From the NCBI RefSeq assembly GCF_900636475.1, contig NZ_LR134283.1:1116001-1180000 (forward strand): a DNA stretch of 64,000 nucleotides, given 5' to 3'. Each line of letters opens with the position of its first letter. The stretch's first letter is position 1. A program made the translations under genes and the position numbers. Source of the stretch: Streptococcus anginosus. Its GTDB lineage: Bacteria > Bacillota > Bacilli > Lactobacillales > Streptococcaceae. Positions 43,050-52,572 of the stretch are shown here, in pieces. A model generated the notes under the pieces. The model was not told where the DNA came from, did not search any database, and saw only the letters and a list, made by a program, of their open reading frames with translations.

Positions 43050-43075
43050 CAAAAAAAGCAGGCTGATAGCCTGCT
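43050..43075 (-). terminator. Terminator of the 71-aa HTH-like gene
   Basis: On the minus strand AGCAGGCT, 3-base loop, AGCCTGCT then TTTTTTT, 14 bases after the stop. Confidence 0.85.
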
Positions 43076-43088
43076 AAAAATACAACGA

Positions 43089-43304
43089 TTAGTTTTCAAA
43101 CTTTTCGTGGTTTTTATCGTAAAAATCAATCAATCCAAGAGCGGTTTCAAATGAAATATTTTTCACTTTAGCACGTCCTTGAGCAAGGGCAATGATAGAC
43201 ATTTCACGAGCGTTCGTTTCTTTACTGATGCGATAACCTGTGATTTTCTTATCACGAACCCAGCTAACAACTGATTCTACTTTTTCAAAGTTAGATTTAG
43301 CCAT
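43089..43304 (-). CDS. Small helix-turn-helix-like protein
   Basis: A 71-aa basic protein not assigned to a named family. The segment from about residue 22 (GYRISKETNARE, then IIALAQGRAK, then FETALGLIDFYD) has the spacing of an XRE-type helix-turn-helix: start helix, recognition helix, then a closing helix. A good AGGAG site precedes the ATG and a strong terminator follows, so it is a real, self-standing gene. Target and function unknown. Confidence 0.7.
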   Translation of the reverse strand: MAKSNFEKVESVVSWVRDKKITGYRISKETNAREMSIIALAQGRAKVKNISFETALGLIDFYDKNHEKFEN

Positions 43305-43412
43305 TTCCTTCTCCTATTTTATTATTTCTAACTAAATATTGTAAAGGTTTTTGTTTGTTTTGTCAATGGAAAGGGCTGCCTATTTGATGAATAAAACAAT
43401 TCAGAATATTCT

Positions 43413-44300
43413 TTATTTAGCTTTGAGTGCTGATAATATTTGTGTTCGAATACTTTCCACTCCGTCAGGATTTGCTGGTAGGAAAATTGTATTATTTCCC
43501 TTATTGTCTGCAAAATTATTCAACGTGTCAAGGTATTGGTTGGTTAAAAGAATGGACATGATTTGTTCTTCCTTCAATTCAACATTCGCACCTTTTAATT
43601 CCTTAATTGAGTCTGCCAATCCATCTACAATTGCTTTCCGTTGTTCGGCGATACCAACCCCATGAAGGCGATCTTTTTCAGCTTCTGCTTCTGCGGCTGT
43701 CACAATTTTAATCTTGTCAGCTTCAGCTAATTCTTGCGCAGCAACACGTTTCCGTTGGGCAGCGTTGATTTCATTCATTGATTGCTTGACTTCTGCATCT
43801 GGCTCAACTTTAGTAATCAAGGTTTTTACGATGATATAACCGTAAGTAGACATTTCTTCTGCCACTTGCTTTTGGACTTCAAGCGCAATTTCATCTTTCT
43901 TTTCAAACAATTCATCCAAGGTCAATTTAGGAACAGATGAACGCAATGCATCTTCAATATAAGACTTGATTTGAGCTTCTGGGCGAATCAATTTATAGTA
44001 AGCATCTGTTACATTATTTTCATTGACACGGTATTGTGTAGCGACATTCATCATGACAAATACATTGTCTTGTGTCTTCGTTTCAACCACAATCTCACTT
44101 TGCAAGAGGCGCAATTGCACACGCGCTGCGATATGATCAATACCAAATGGCAAACGCAAATGAATTCCACTATTACTTAACTTTTGATATTTCCCAAAAC
44201 GTTCTATAATCGCTACAGACTGTTGACGAACGACATACAACGAGCTAAAAAGAATGAGAAACAGCACGACAATAATAATTGGCACTATTAAAAATAGCAT
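43413..44300 (-). CDS. SPFH/Band 7 (stomatin/prohibitin-like) membrane protein
   Basis: A 295-aa protein with one N-terminal membrane helix (about 3-22), the SPFH domain (about 25-190; RQQSVAIIERFGKYQ, then GIHLRLPFGID), and an Ala/Glu-rich coiled coil (about 180-245: AAQRKRVAAQELAEADKI). Streptococcal homologues are thought to organise membrane microdomains or scaffold proteases. GGAG precedes the ATG. No operon partner. Confidence 0.88.
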   Translation of the reverse strand: MLFLIVPIIIVVLFLILFSSLYVVRQQSVAIIERFGKYQKLSNSGIHLRLPFGIDHIAARVQLRLLQSEIVVETKTQDNVFVMMNVATQYRVNENNVTDAYYKLIRPEAQIKSYIEDALRSSVPKLTLDELFEKKDEIALEVQKQVAEEMSTYGYIIVKTLITKVEPDAEVKQSMNEINAAQRKRVAAQELAEADKIKIVTAAEAEAEKDRLHGVGIAEQRKAIVDGLADSIKELKGANVELKEEQIMSILLTNQYLDTLNNFADNKGNNTIFLPANPDGVESIRTQILSALKAK

Positions 44301-44476
44301 AATATGAAACTCCTATCTTCTTTTTCAAGATTATAGCATACTTATAAGAGTTTATCAAACAAAAGCGATTACAAACAAAAACAAATTATAAAAGAAGTTT
44401 AGATAGTGGAAGCATATAAACTCCCTTATTTTAAAGCTAGCAGTTCTCCTCATCTATCGTTTCATTTTCAGACATC

Positions 44477-44516
44477 AAAAAAACTTTTAGAGAAAAATTT
44501 GCTCTAAAAGTTTTTT
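44477..44516 (-). terminator. Terminator of the sag operon
   Basis: On the minus strand AAAAAACTTTTAGAG pairs with CTCTAAAAGTTTTTT around an 8-9-base loop, five bases after sagI. It marks the 3' end of the sag cluster. Confidence 0.85.
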
Positions 44517-44520
44517 ATCA

Positions 44521-45639
44521 TCAATGATGAATGGGTTTTAACATCCAACTAGAAAATACAATCAGTATAGCAGCTACTGCAAATAATGCCGTCATATAAG
44601 GCCAAGCAGCAGCAATCGTTCCACCTGATTGGAAGACATCCACAATCGAAAGCACCCAATTTTGTGGTAGTAATTTTCCGATTGCTTGCATATAGCTAGG
44701 TGTAATCTTTAAAGGCCATAAACAGCCTGCTAACATGGAAGTTGGCATAATAATAAGGTTCGCCAGCTGGCTGCTTTGTTGGCTATTTTTAGAAATCGCC
44801 CCTACAAAAAGCCCAAAGCCAATCACGAGCAAACTAAACAAGAGGAAAGTCGTTAACAAAGCCCAGATAGGAATGTAAAAGCTGATGTTAACGACTTTCA
44901 ACATTCCCAAAATAATGGCAATTTGAATCGCATAAGCTACTAGGCCGACACAAACATAGCTCAACATATATTTCAATCGAGACAATTTAGATAAGGTTAA
45001 ACGATTGTAGATTTGAGAAGTCTTATCAGTCAAGATTCCACTATAAATCACACTGGCGCTTCCTAACATTAGAATCAGAAGAAAACCAGTCGTGGTTGAG
45101 GAAACAGATTTGCTTTGTGAAAGGTCTGCTAAGGTCGTTTGACGCACTTTATAGGACAATTTTTTATTATGAGCTAAGATATTGTTAAAAATCGTCTGAT
45201 CACCAGCTGCAGCATCCCCTATCGTATTATAATTTTCCAAAAGATAGTTTGCATTGGCTTTAAACCATTCTGTCACTTGACTGCTAGAAATAGCGCGCAA
45301 ATTCAACTTTTGTGTTTGCCCACGAAGCACTTTGTTTCCAAAGCCTTTGTCAATCACTAAAACAGCCTCTAGCGTTTTATTTTTTAGGTAGTTATCTATC
45401 TGTTTCTCATCAAATTTCGTGTAAATATCATATTTTTCATTTTGCTTGATTTGTGAAACAAACTGTTTTGAAACTTGACTTTTATCCTTATCTAAAATCC
45501 CAATCTTCGCAGCACTTTCACCTGTAAAACTTAAAGAGAGTGCTAGTAAAGTGGTCAAAATCGGCAATAAGATAAAGGTCACGTAGCTTGATTTTTTGCG
45601 ACAAATTTTCTTAAAAAGAATGTTTATAAAGGAAATCAT
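44521..45639 (-). CDS. sagI: Streptolysin S export ABC permease SagI
   Basis: ABC-2-type permease, 372 aa: one N-terminal helix (about 20-40), a large extracytoplasmic loop (about 45-175) and five C-terminal helices. Last gene of the cluster; its ATG overlaps the sagH stop by 4 bases. Assigned by position (G-H-I) and family; works with SagG and SagH to export the modified toxin. Confidence 0.9.
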   Translation of the reverse strand: MISFINILFKKICRKKSSYVTFILLPILTTLLALSLSFTGESAAKIGILDKDKSQVSKQFVSQIKQNEKYDIYTKFDEKQIDNYLKNKTLEAVLVIDKGFGNKVLRGQTQKLNLRAISSSQVTEWFKANANYLLENYNTIGDAAAGDQTIFNNILAHNKKLSYKVRQTTLADLSQSKSVSSTTTGFLLILMLGSASVIYSGILTDKTSQIYNRLTLSKLSRLKYMLSYVCVGLVAYAIQIAIILGMLKVVNISFYIPIWALLTTFLLFSLLVIGFGLFVGAISKNSQQSSQLANLIIMPTSMLAGCLWPLKITPSYMQAIGKLLPQNWVLSIVDVFQSGGTIAAAWPYMTALFAVAAILIVFSSWMLKPIHH

Positions 45640-46763
45640 GCTGTCACCTGCTTTCTCATCCGAAATAGGGCAAAGAGGATAAAGGCAGTTCCTAAGCCTA
45701 GATTAACGAGTAAAGTCGTTGGGATAGGATTGGTTTGCCCTCCAAATACAAGATAGAATAAACTATCATTGACCCATTTTATAGGGGAAATATTTGATAA
45801 TTGATTGATAAATTCACTATTAAGAGTGGATAGAGGAACATAACTTCCCCCTAAGAAAGCAAAGATTGGAATGACGGCATTTGAAGCCACCATTAAGAAA
45901 GATTCATTTCGGATACCGCTAGCCAGTCCAATTCCAATTGCAATGGAAAGATAAATCAAAGACGCTGTCACACCAAGAATCTGCAAATGATGACTACCCC
46001 AATTTACTTGCATAACAAAACGTGTGAAGATATACAAGACAGTTAGTTGAACACCAGTTGCAAACATGCCTCCCATTAATTTTCCCAAAAGAATATGAAC
46101 ATTAGAAACACCTGTCAAACGGATACGATTTACCGCACCTAACTGACGGTCTGAGAGAACTAAATTCATAGCTGACATGATACTATAAAAAGTAATCATG
46201 GTGAACATGGAAATGGCATAATAGTCTGCCGAAGTCATACCTTTGCTGGTTTGGATAGAGGTCGTTTTAATATAATCAACCGTTCTTTTTTTGATATTAT
46301 TAAGGGTGGCTGGATAAAGCTCTCCAATCGAGTCATAGGTTTTAGCATTATCAACATAAGTATCAACCAACATCTTCACCAAGTCTGCATTCTGTTGATT
46401 GATGCGGTTGGTCGTCACCTTAATTGTTTTATCGCTTTTTACTTCTAGAGTAGCAGTTAAAGCTCCTTCGCTGACTTTTTGTTTATCTGCGGACAGGTTC
46501 TTACTCACTTTTGCTTCAAATCCCAGTTCTTTATTTAACGTTTTTAGAAATTTTGTGAAATTCTTCTGGTAATCTGTTTCAGCTCCTTCAAGCTGATAGC
46601 GAACTTTCAGATGGGGAACGGTAGTTGTTGTATTAAAACTGGATTTGAAAGCAAAACTCAAAATCACTATCATCAAGATAGGAAAAATAATCATCATCAA
46701 AATCGCCGTTCGATTTCTAAAGATTTGCAGACTTTCTTTTTTAATTAAATGAAATAGAATCAT
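45636..46763 (-). CDS. sagH: Streptolysin S export ABC permease SagH
   Basis: ABC-2-type permease, 375 aa, with the same plan as SagI: a first helix (about 18-38), a loop to about residue 185 and five or six further helices. It lies 8 bases after sagG and overlaps sagI, forming a heterodimeric permease pair. Confidence 0.9.
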   Translation of the reverse strand: MILFHLIKKESLQIFRNRTAILMMIIFPILMIVILSFAFKSSFNTTTTVPHLKVRYQLEGAETDYQKNFTKFLKTLNKELGFEAKVSKNLSADKQKVSEGALTATLEVKSDKTIKVTTNRINQQNADLVKMLVDTYVDNAKTYDSIGELYPATLNNIKKRTVDYIKTTSIQTSKGMTSADYYAISMFTMITFYSIMSAMNLVLSDRQLGAVNRIRLTGVSNVHILLGKLMGGMFATGVQLTVLYIFTRFVMQVNWGSHHLQILGVTASLIYLSIAIGIGLASGIRNESFLMVASNAVIPIFAFLGGSYVPLSTLNSEFINQLSNISPIKWVNDSLFYLVFGGQTNPIPTTLLVNLGLGTAFILFALFRMRKQVTA

Positions 46764-46771
46764 AGCAACCC

Positions 46772-47695
46772 CTAATCTCTTAACTTCTTACCGGTCAAGT
46801 GTAAAAAGATTTCTTCTAAATTCAAATGTGTATGACGAATTTCACTAAAATGAATGTGAGCTTGGTTTAACTTTTCAATCACCCTTTGAATACTTTCATT
46901 CTCAACTGTTATGATAATTTCATGATCTAGCTCTGTAATCTTCCAATTTGGTTCATTTGCCAAGCCAGAAATCCCTCCGTCTGTTACTGTTACCATTATC
47001 TTTTGAGCAAAGTCTTTTTCATAACGTTTTTCTAAATCGCCTTTGCTTCCTTCTTCAATCACTTTTCCATGATCCATGATATAGATATAGTCACATAGTG
47101 CTTCAACTTCTTCCATATAGTGGGTTGTATAAATAACTGTCGCCCCTTGTGCATTGAGAAGACGAATGGACTCCAAAATATGATTACGTGACTGCGGATC
47201 AATCCCCACCGTTGGTTCATCAAAGATAATCAACTGTGGAGAATGAACCAAAGCACACGCAATATTTAAACGTCGTTTCATGCCACCTGAAAATTGACGA
47301 GGAAAGTTTTTCGCTTGGTCAGTCAAGCCTACAAATTCCAAACTTTTCAGTACCTTTTCTTTGAGAGTTGCGCCTTTTAAACCATAAAGAGAACCAAACA
47401 ATTCTACATTTTCGTAAGCAGTGAGATCTGGATAAATGGCAATATCTTGAGGAACATATCCAATTTTTGAACTCACTTTTTTAATCACCTTTATTGGCTG
47501 ATCAAACAAACTGATTTTCCCAGATGTCATTGGAGTTAGTCCTAAAATCAGATTGATTAAACTAGATTTTCCGGCTCCATTCGGTCCTAATAATCCATAA
47601 ATTTTTCCTTTTTCAAGCGAAAAAGACACGTGATCAACCGCTGTTTTTCCTCCTGAGTAAACTTTGGTAACGTCTGTTAATTCTACAAGACTCAT
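46772..47695 (-). CDS. sagG: Streptolysin S export ATPase SagG
   Basis: ATP-binding subunit, 307 aa: Walker A GPNGAGKS at 37-44, signature FSGGMKRR, Walker B IIFDEPTVGID and H-loop TTHYM. About 75 C-terminal residues form a regulatory extension. Energises export of mature SagA products through SagH/SagI and may also protect the producer. Confidence 0.92.
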   Translation of the reverse strand: MSLVELTDVTKVYSGGKTAVDHVSFSLEKGKIYGLLGPNGAGKSSLINLILGLTPMTSGKISLFDQPIKVIKKVSSKIGYVPQDIAIYPDLTAYENVELFGSLYGLKGATLKEKVLKSLEFVGLTDQAKNFPRQFSGGMKRRLNIACALVHSPQLIIFDEPTVGIDPQSRNHILESIRLLNAQGATVIYTTHYMEEVEALCDYIYIMDHGKVIEEGSKGDLEKRYEKDFAQKIMVTVTDGGISGLANEPNWKITELDHEIIITVENESIQRVIEKLNQAHIHFSEIRHTHLNLEEIFLHLTGKKLRD

Positions 47696-47715
47696 AAATG
47701 TTCCCTTTCTTTAAT

Positions 47716-48417
47716 TTATCTGTGTTGCTCTTTAAAACTAATTATCATGTAAGTTAAACCAAGAAGCAACATACCAACGAACCAACTATATAATAAGGTG
47801 GCTACCATACACCAAATACCTATATTTAAAAATAGTAAAAACGCAACTATTTTTTCTGGATTCCCTTTGAAAGAGCAAGCTTTCACGATAGCAAAACTAA
47901 GAACAGTCAAAAGAAATCCCCAACGTTCCTCTCTAAGTGAAAGGTGAACAATTCCAAAATAGAAAGCAGCATCTGTCAACGTTGTCAACAAAAGCAAAAG
48001 AATACTAGCTAGTGGCTGCTGTTTTGTAAATGCCAACCATGTCATTTTTTGAAAAGTAGCTCGACTATCTATCTTAAAAACAACTTCTATCAGCCCAATT
48101 AAAACGAACATTGTCACTTCTATTAAAGCCAATATATATAAGATTAAAAAGAAGAAAAATCGCCAATCGAAATTTCCTTGCCCTAAAAAGGAGACAAAAT
48201 AGGATGTACTTTCTCCCTTGCTCCAAAGAAAAAGGAAATAACCGAAAATCAAACATAGCTGAAAGCTTAATAAGATGATTTCAATACCTTGGCGATAGGG
48301 TAAGTTACTAACATGATGTAAATGCCACCGCCTCAATACTCGCAAATTTTCTTTGTTTAGCCAAAAGGTAAGACACGCAAGGAAAAGCAGAGCTGCAATT
48401 ATCACAATTGTTGTCAT
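47716..48417 (-). CDS. sagF: Sag cluster membrane protein SagF
   Basis: A 233-aa protein with about six membrane helices and no catalytic motif that I can see; SagF of S. pyogenes is similar in length and its role is unresolved. I chose ATG 48415-48417, which overlaps the sagE stop by 4 bases and follows AAAGAGG; the longer frame to 48456 runs inside sagE. Assigned mainly by position. Confidence 0.85.
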   Translation of the reverse strand: MTTIVIIAALLFLACLTFWLNKENLRVLRRWHLHHVSNLPYRQGIEIILLSFQLCLIFGYFLFLWSKGESTSYFVSFLGQGNFDWRFFFFLILYILALIEVTMFVLIGLIEVVFKIDSRATFQKMTWLAFTKQQPLASILLLLLTTLTDAAFYFGIVHLSLREERWGFLLTVLSFAIVKACSFKGNPEKIVAFLLFLNIGIWCMVATLLYSWFVGMLLLGLTYMIISFKEQHR

Positions 48418-49082
48418 AAAGCACCTCTTTTCTTTGCTTGATAAATACTTAAGCAATCAATCCATAAATTTCCACCAATGTGGATAAAAAGAACTAGCCA
48501 AATATTTCCGCTCCAATAATAAATTATACCATATAAAAGACCAGTCAGTAATTTTGCATACAGTATTTCTTTTCCCATTAGAAGATGATTGAGTGCATAA
48601 AAAATGGTAGTGATGAGAAGGACCAGGATAAAGGGAAGTTCCCATTTCTGCAATAGAATGTCAAACCATAACAAACGATAGGTCATTTCCTCAAAAAAGG
48701 CAAGAGAAAGCGTCAGCACAACATCAATAGGACGAGAAGCAGCCCCTACGACAGACAATTTCAAAGGCAACCATTTTTGAGCTTTTAAACAGCGAAGCCC
48801 ATGCGAAAAGCTAACTTCCAAAAGGAACATTCCAATCATCAAGAGAATAGCAAGAGGCAGATAAGCAAAGCTGACTTGTCCATAAAATTGAATGAACCGA
48901 GGATATAGCAGACCAATTCCTAAAAACATTATGACATAATAAGCATTGACTGCTTTTAAAAATCGTGATAAATCAAAACCATAACCGCTTGGATTTCGTC
49001 CAAAAATAGCTTGCATGGGAATCGATGGATTTAAACTAACTAATAAAAAACATAAGCTAAGGCATAGGGTGTACAAATTCAT
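48414..49082 (-). CDS. sagE: CAAX-type membrane protease SagE
   Basis: A 222-aa polytopic protein of the CPBP (Abi) family. Motif 1 is Glu131-Glu132-xxx-Arg136 (EEMTYR), motif 2 Phe161-xxx-Asn165-His166 (FYALNH) and a third His201. In S. pyogenes SagE is the likely leader peptidase and/or immunity protein. The start follows GGAGGT and lies inside the end of sagD (26-base overlap). Confidence 0.9.
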   Translation of the reverse strand: MNLYTLCLSLCFLLVSLNPSIPMQAIFGRNPSGYGFDLSRFLKAVNAYYVIMFLGIGLLYPRFIQFYGQVSFAYLPLAILLMIGMFLLEVSFSHGLRCLKAQKWLPLKLSVVGAASRPIDVVLTLSLAFFEEMTYRLLWFDILLQKWELPFILVLLITTIFYALNHLLMGKEILYAKLLTGLLYGIIYYWSGNIWLVLFIHIGGNLWIDCLSIYQAKKRGAL

Positions 49083-50415
49083 GTGTTACACCTCCAAACT
49101 GTCTCATGCGCGGATGATTTGCAAATGGAAAAGCTGGAATGCACATTTCAAGCAAGTCTGGCATTAAGACACGCGTAACGTACCAACCTTTTTCAGCTGC
49201 TTCGGGCGGTGTCATATCTAAAAATACTGCGTTAGGACTGACCTTTTTCGTATAATCAAGCAAAATCCTCAAATCGTCTTTTTTATTTTTACCACTATGA
49301 TCTTCTAGTTCACTCAGTGTAACACTCCCAGAAATAAGTGGCTCAAAGGCTTTCCACTTTTTCTCTTGGTTTTTGGCATGAGCATAGTAAAATACATTGC
49401 TATCCAGATCCAAAAATTGTGGTTCTGTGCTTTCGATATTGCTTAAAGCCTCTTGATTATACAGTAAATTGTAATAATAACTATAACTAATAGCTGAAGC
49501 TTCCATAATCCCACGAAGAAGTGTATGTTTTGGATCAAGACCAGCTTGAACACCAAATAGCAAATACGGAGCTTCTTGATATTTGTTTTTCAAGATAACG
49601 CCAAATGTATAGAGTGGATTGTCCTCTCCGATGGTCATATCAATTGGAATAATTTCATAAAGGCTATCTTCACCCAAATGTGCTTCCTCTAAAATAGCTA
49701 GGATATCTGGATCGTCAATTTCAATCCGACGACAAGGCTTTTTAGTATGCCAGCTCAACATCATAGAATCAATTTGCAGATATTCAATGACACTATTGCA
49801 CATAGCTGCTTCTAACGTCTTGTGCGAAGCTGTTCCCGTTGAAAATCCCGGAATAATATACTGTTCTCCAACTTCATGATTTGGTTTATACCCCACACAG
49901 AGCATTTGAACAGGGATATACATCTCTTCATCTTCAAACAACAGGGGACATTTCACCCAGCCAAGGACATCTTCTTCTGTCACCTCTTTTTGGCACATTG
50001 TCATATGAAAAGCGATACTTTGTTCAATCTGCTTTTTTGTAAAGACACGTAGATACTCTAATGGCATAACACGATTTGTCTGGCTCAGTTCTGCATAGGA
50101 AGCATAAACTATCCGATCAGCCAATAAATCTGCTGCAATAATTGTTGCATACCGCTCAATGCTTTCGCCTAAGTACTTAATCAGCGCTTCTTCATAATGG
50201 CTTCCGTATCCAATGATATGGTAACTAACCTGACTGTTCTCACCGATAAATTGCTTATGGTAATCTGGCATCTGACCCGTTACACTTTTTAAATATACAT
50301 CATGAGGATGATTGCAAATAGGTACTTGAGTCTGGTTCAAAATCCCTGTCCGATTGCCACTTAAAGCTTTAAATTCTGAAAAAATTTGATTAAATGAAGG
50401 ATAATAATTTAGCAT
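49057..50415 (-). CDS. sagD: YcaO cyclodehydratase SagD
   Basis: ATP-dependent cyclodehydratase, 452 aa, that turns Cys/Ser/Thr of SagA into azoline rings with SagC. The YcaO ATP-binding glutamates lie in the central region (for example SIERYATI near residue 88 and a LEAAMCNSVIEYLQID helix near 215). The protein ends in HPMP, the Pro-rich C-terminus required in YcaO enzymes of this class. It starts four bases after sagC. Confidence 0.93.
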   Translation of the reverse strand: MLNYYPSFNQIFSEFKALSGNRTGILNQTQVPICNHPHDVYLKSVTGQMPDYHKQFIGENSQVSYHIIGYGSHYEEALIKYLGESIERYATIIAADLLADRIVYASYAELSQTNRVMPLEYLRVFTKKQIEQSIAFHMTMCQKEVTEEDVLGWVKCPLLFEDEEMYIPVQMLCVGYKPNHEVGEQYIIPGFSTGTASHKTLEAAMCNSVIEYLQIDSMMLSWHTKKPCRRIEIDDPDILAILEEAHLGEDSLYEIIPIDMTIGEDNPLYTFGVILKNKYQEAPYLLFGVQAGLDPKHTLLRGIMEASAISYSYYYNLLYNQEALSNIESTEPQFLDLDSNVFYYAHAKNQEKKWKAFEPLISGSVTLSELEDHSGKNKKDDLRILLDYTKKVSPNAVFLDMTPPEAAEKGWYVTRVLMPDLLEMCIPAFPFANHPRMRQFGGVTHEFVHPMP

Positions 50416-50419
50416 ACAT

Positions 50420-51487
50420 TTATTCCCTATCTTCTCTCAGTAAGTCTTTTACCATTTCACGGGTCGCAATTTGTTGATCTTCATATCTTAATTTTGCCAG
50501 CGCACCTTGTGTTTGGGAATTCGACATCTTTAAAATATCCTGAACTTGGATTTCCAAAGTTGGCAAGTAGATACTTAATAAACGCCCCTCAAATTTTGAA
50601 TTTCCTGTGCAAGCAACTAAAAAGGCCTCGCTGATGACTAAATTCATCAAAATATTCAATAAGGGTAAAAATGCTTGACTAACAGGCTGAGTAGCGGGTA
50701 AGAGTTGATTTGCAAAATGTTGATACAGGGTGTGGTCTTGCAAACGTGCTAAAACACGCCGTTCCAAACTATCGAAATCTGCTGTGTGTGGCGGATTCAA
50801 AGTACAAGCATGTATAAATGGGCCATCTACAAATCCTAGAATCAATTGTTGTTTCAAAGAAACACTGACTTCATTGAGATGACGTACCATTGTCACGTTT
50901 AATCTCTCCTGACAAACAACAACGGCTTGATAAGATTGCAATTCTTTTGTTAGTAGCTGCATATTTTGGCGATGAGTGAGGGCATCAAGGCGAGAAGAAA
51001 CATCTGTCGTTTGAAGCTTTAATTTTAGTTCATCACTCGCAACTTTAATATTTATCCCCATTACTTCTGCTAATTTCAGAGCCGAATCATTTACAAAATC
51101 AGTATCACTAATAAACAGAATTGGGACTGTATTCATTGTTCGCCCAGCCTCTGCCATAAAACGAGAACTTCCCATTAAGATTTGCATGATGTTTTCTTGA
51201 ATGGCTTGTTCATCTTCTTTCATCAAGAGGTCACTGTAATACAAAGCTTCAACAACCTGAAATAATTTGGCGAAGTCCTCTGCATCTAAACGTTCTTCAA
51301 AAGCAGTAATATCAATTGCTTGTCCTTTAAACAACGCAGAAATCATCTCGCAATAGACCGCTTTCAAGATTTGAGATTCTTGACTAATATCCAAAGTAGC
51401 CTCATTAAAGTCCCAAATGCCTTTTCTAAAACAAAATATTTCGTTAAATTGGACAATTCGAACATTACTATTTAATTGATATTTCAT
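50420..51487 (-). CDS. sagC: SagC, E1-like partner of the cyclodehydratase
   Basis: A 355-aa protein of the ThiF/E1-like TOMM cyclodehydratase partner family, which binds the SagA leader and presents the core to SagD. No intact CxxC zinc ligands are obvious, as in other SagC proteins. Start ATG shares one base with the sagB stop (TAATG) after AAGGAG, so translation is coupled. Confidence 0.9.
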   Translation of the reverse strand: MKYQLNSNVRIVQFNEIFCFRKGIWDFNEATLDISQESQILKAVYCEMISALFKGQAIDITAFEERLDAEDFAKLFQVVEALYYSDLLMKEDEQAIQENIMQILMGSSRFMAEAGRTMNTVPILFISDTDFVNDSALKLAEVMGINIKVASDELKLKLQTTDVSSRLDALTHRQNMQLLTKELQSYQAVVVCQERLNVTMVRHLNEVSVSLKQQLILGFVDGPFIHACTLNPPHTADFDSLERRVLARLQDHTLYQHFANQLLPATQPVSQAFLPLLNILMNLVISEAFLVACTGNSKFEGRLLSIYLPTLEIQVQDILKMSNSQTQGALAKLRYEDQQIATREMVKDLLREDRE

Positions 51488-52434
51488 TAAAACTCCTTAT
51501 TTCCAACAACAGTCATATGTATCACATGATGATTGATTCCATCTAGACCTAATTTTTCTTCGATATATTCTTTATTATATCCGCCAATATCTAAACTACC
51601 ATAGACTAGAGCCGTAGACACCAATTGAATATTTTGAGCAATTTCGCCTGCTTCAATAAATGCGTAGGCAGTTGCTTGATTGCCATATTTTCTAGTGTTT
51701 TTTAAGTAATTATAGGCATAAATAAAAATAAGATTACTATCTTCTGCATTGATAGTGCCAAACTCTGCAAAAGCTCTCATATCCTCTGCCGGAGCTATGG
51801 AATGGCATTTCAAAGCATGCTGGTAGGGTAAATACTCATAGTAGCCATCTTCTAGTCCTTCAACCTGTCTGGCATAAAAATACAGGGTGATTGGATAAAG
51901 TCCTCCACCAGATGCACAATTTCTTAAAGCAACTTTTTTACGAATCTCAGGCTTCACAGTTGCTTCCCCACTAACACCACAGGCGTAATACAATAAATTT
52001 GCTAAATCCTGTTTAGACATTTCCAGCGCTTTGAACTGACGATGACTTCTCCTATTCACAATGCAAGTAGACAGAGAAGCTGCTATTTTTTTTGCTTGCG
52101 GCAATGCTATGACATCTTGAGAATCCTCAAAATAAGAACTATTGGTAAAAGTCGCTACAGCTGAATCTGTGAAAAATTCAGAAACGCTTGTTTTAAACCC
52201 TAAATAATCATTATTTGTCTTATAATTCAGTAAAAATTGTTGACTCAAATTATCACTGTCATAAGGCATGAGATGCTGAGCAACAAGCTGTTTGGATGTT
52301 TTTAAAACCGTCTGATGATGATACTCTGAGAAAGAGAAGTGGTTGGTGTTAAATTCAAATAATTGCCGTGCTTCGTCTCTTGTCAGGTGAGAGGAAACAG
52401 TTGATTGGCGTTTGTCTTTTGAAAAAAATGACAT
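51487..52434 (-). CDS. sagB: FMN-dependent azoline dehydrogenase SagB
   Basis: Nitroreductase-fold flavoenzyme that oxidises azolines to azoles. 315 aa from ATG 52432-52434 (MSFFSKDK), matching S. pyogenes SagB length; a reading 19 codons longer would begin inside the upstream hairpin. Visible are SRR-type FMN contact VNRRSHRQF, the GVSGEATV segment, CASGGGLYPI and IEAGEIAQN. First gene after the hairpin that separates precursors from biosynthesis genes. Confidence 0.93.
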   Translation of the reverse strand: MSFFSKDKRQSTVSSHLTRDEARQLFEFNTNHFSFSEYHHQTVLKTSKQLVAQHLMPYDSDNLSQQFLLNYKTNNDYLGFKTSVSEFFTDSAVATFTNSSYFEDSQDVIALPQAKKIAASLSTCIVNRRSHRQFKALEMSKQDLANLLYYACGVSGEATVKPEIRKKVALRNCASGGGLYPITLYFYARQVEGLEDGYYEYLPYQHALKCHSIAPAEDMRAFAEFGTINAEDSNLIFIYAYNYLKNTRKYGNQATAYAFIEAGEIAQNIQLVSTALVYGSLDIGGYNKEYIEEKLGLDGINHHVIHMTVVGNKEF

Positions 52435-52457
52435 AATGAACTTTCTAACTACTATAT

Positions 52458-52512
52458 TTATAAAATAGTAGTAATTCGTTAGCATTCTCATAACACTGAC
52501 GAATTACTACTA
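52458..52512 (-). terminator. Hairpin (terminator/attenuator) between sagA2 and sagB
   Basis: On the minus strand TAGTAGTAATTCGT and ACGAATTACTACTA form a perfect 14-base-pair stem around a 19-base loop, followed by TTTTATAAATATAG. It lies between the precursor genes and sagB, where S. pyogenes also has a terminator that lets abundant sagA RNA accumulate with limited readthrough. Confidence 0.85.
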
Positions 52513-52572
52513 GACCGCTGTACTAGATGAATCGATGCTTTACCAACTCATCTAATTCCTATAAACAAAATT

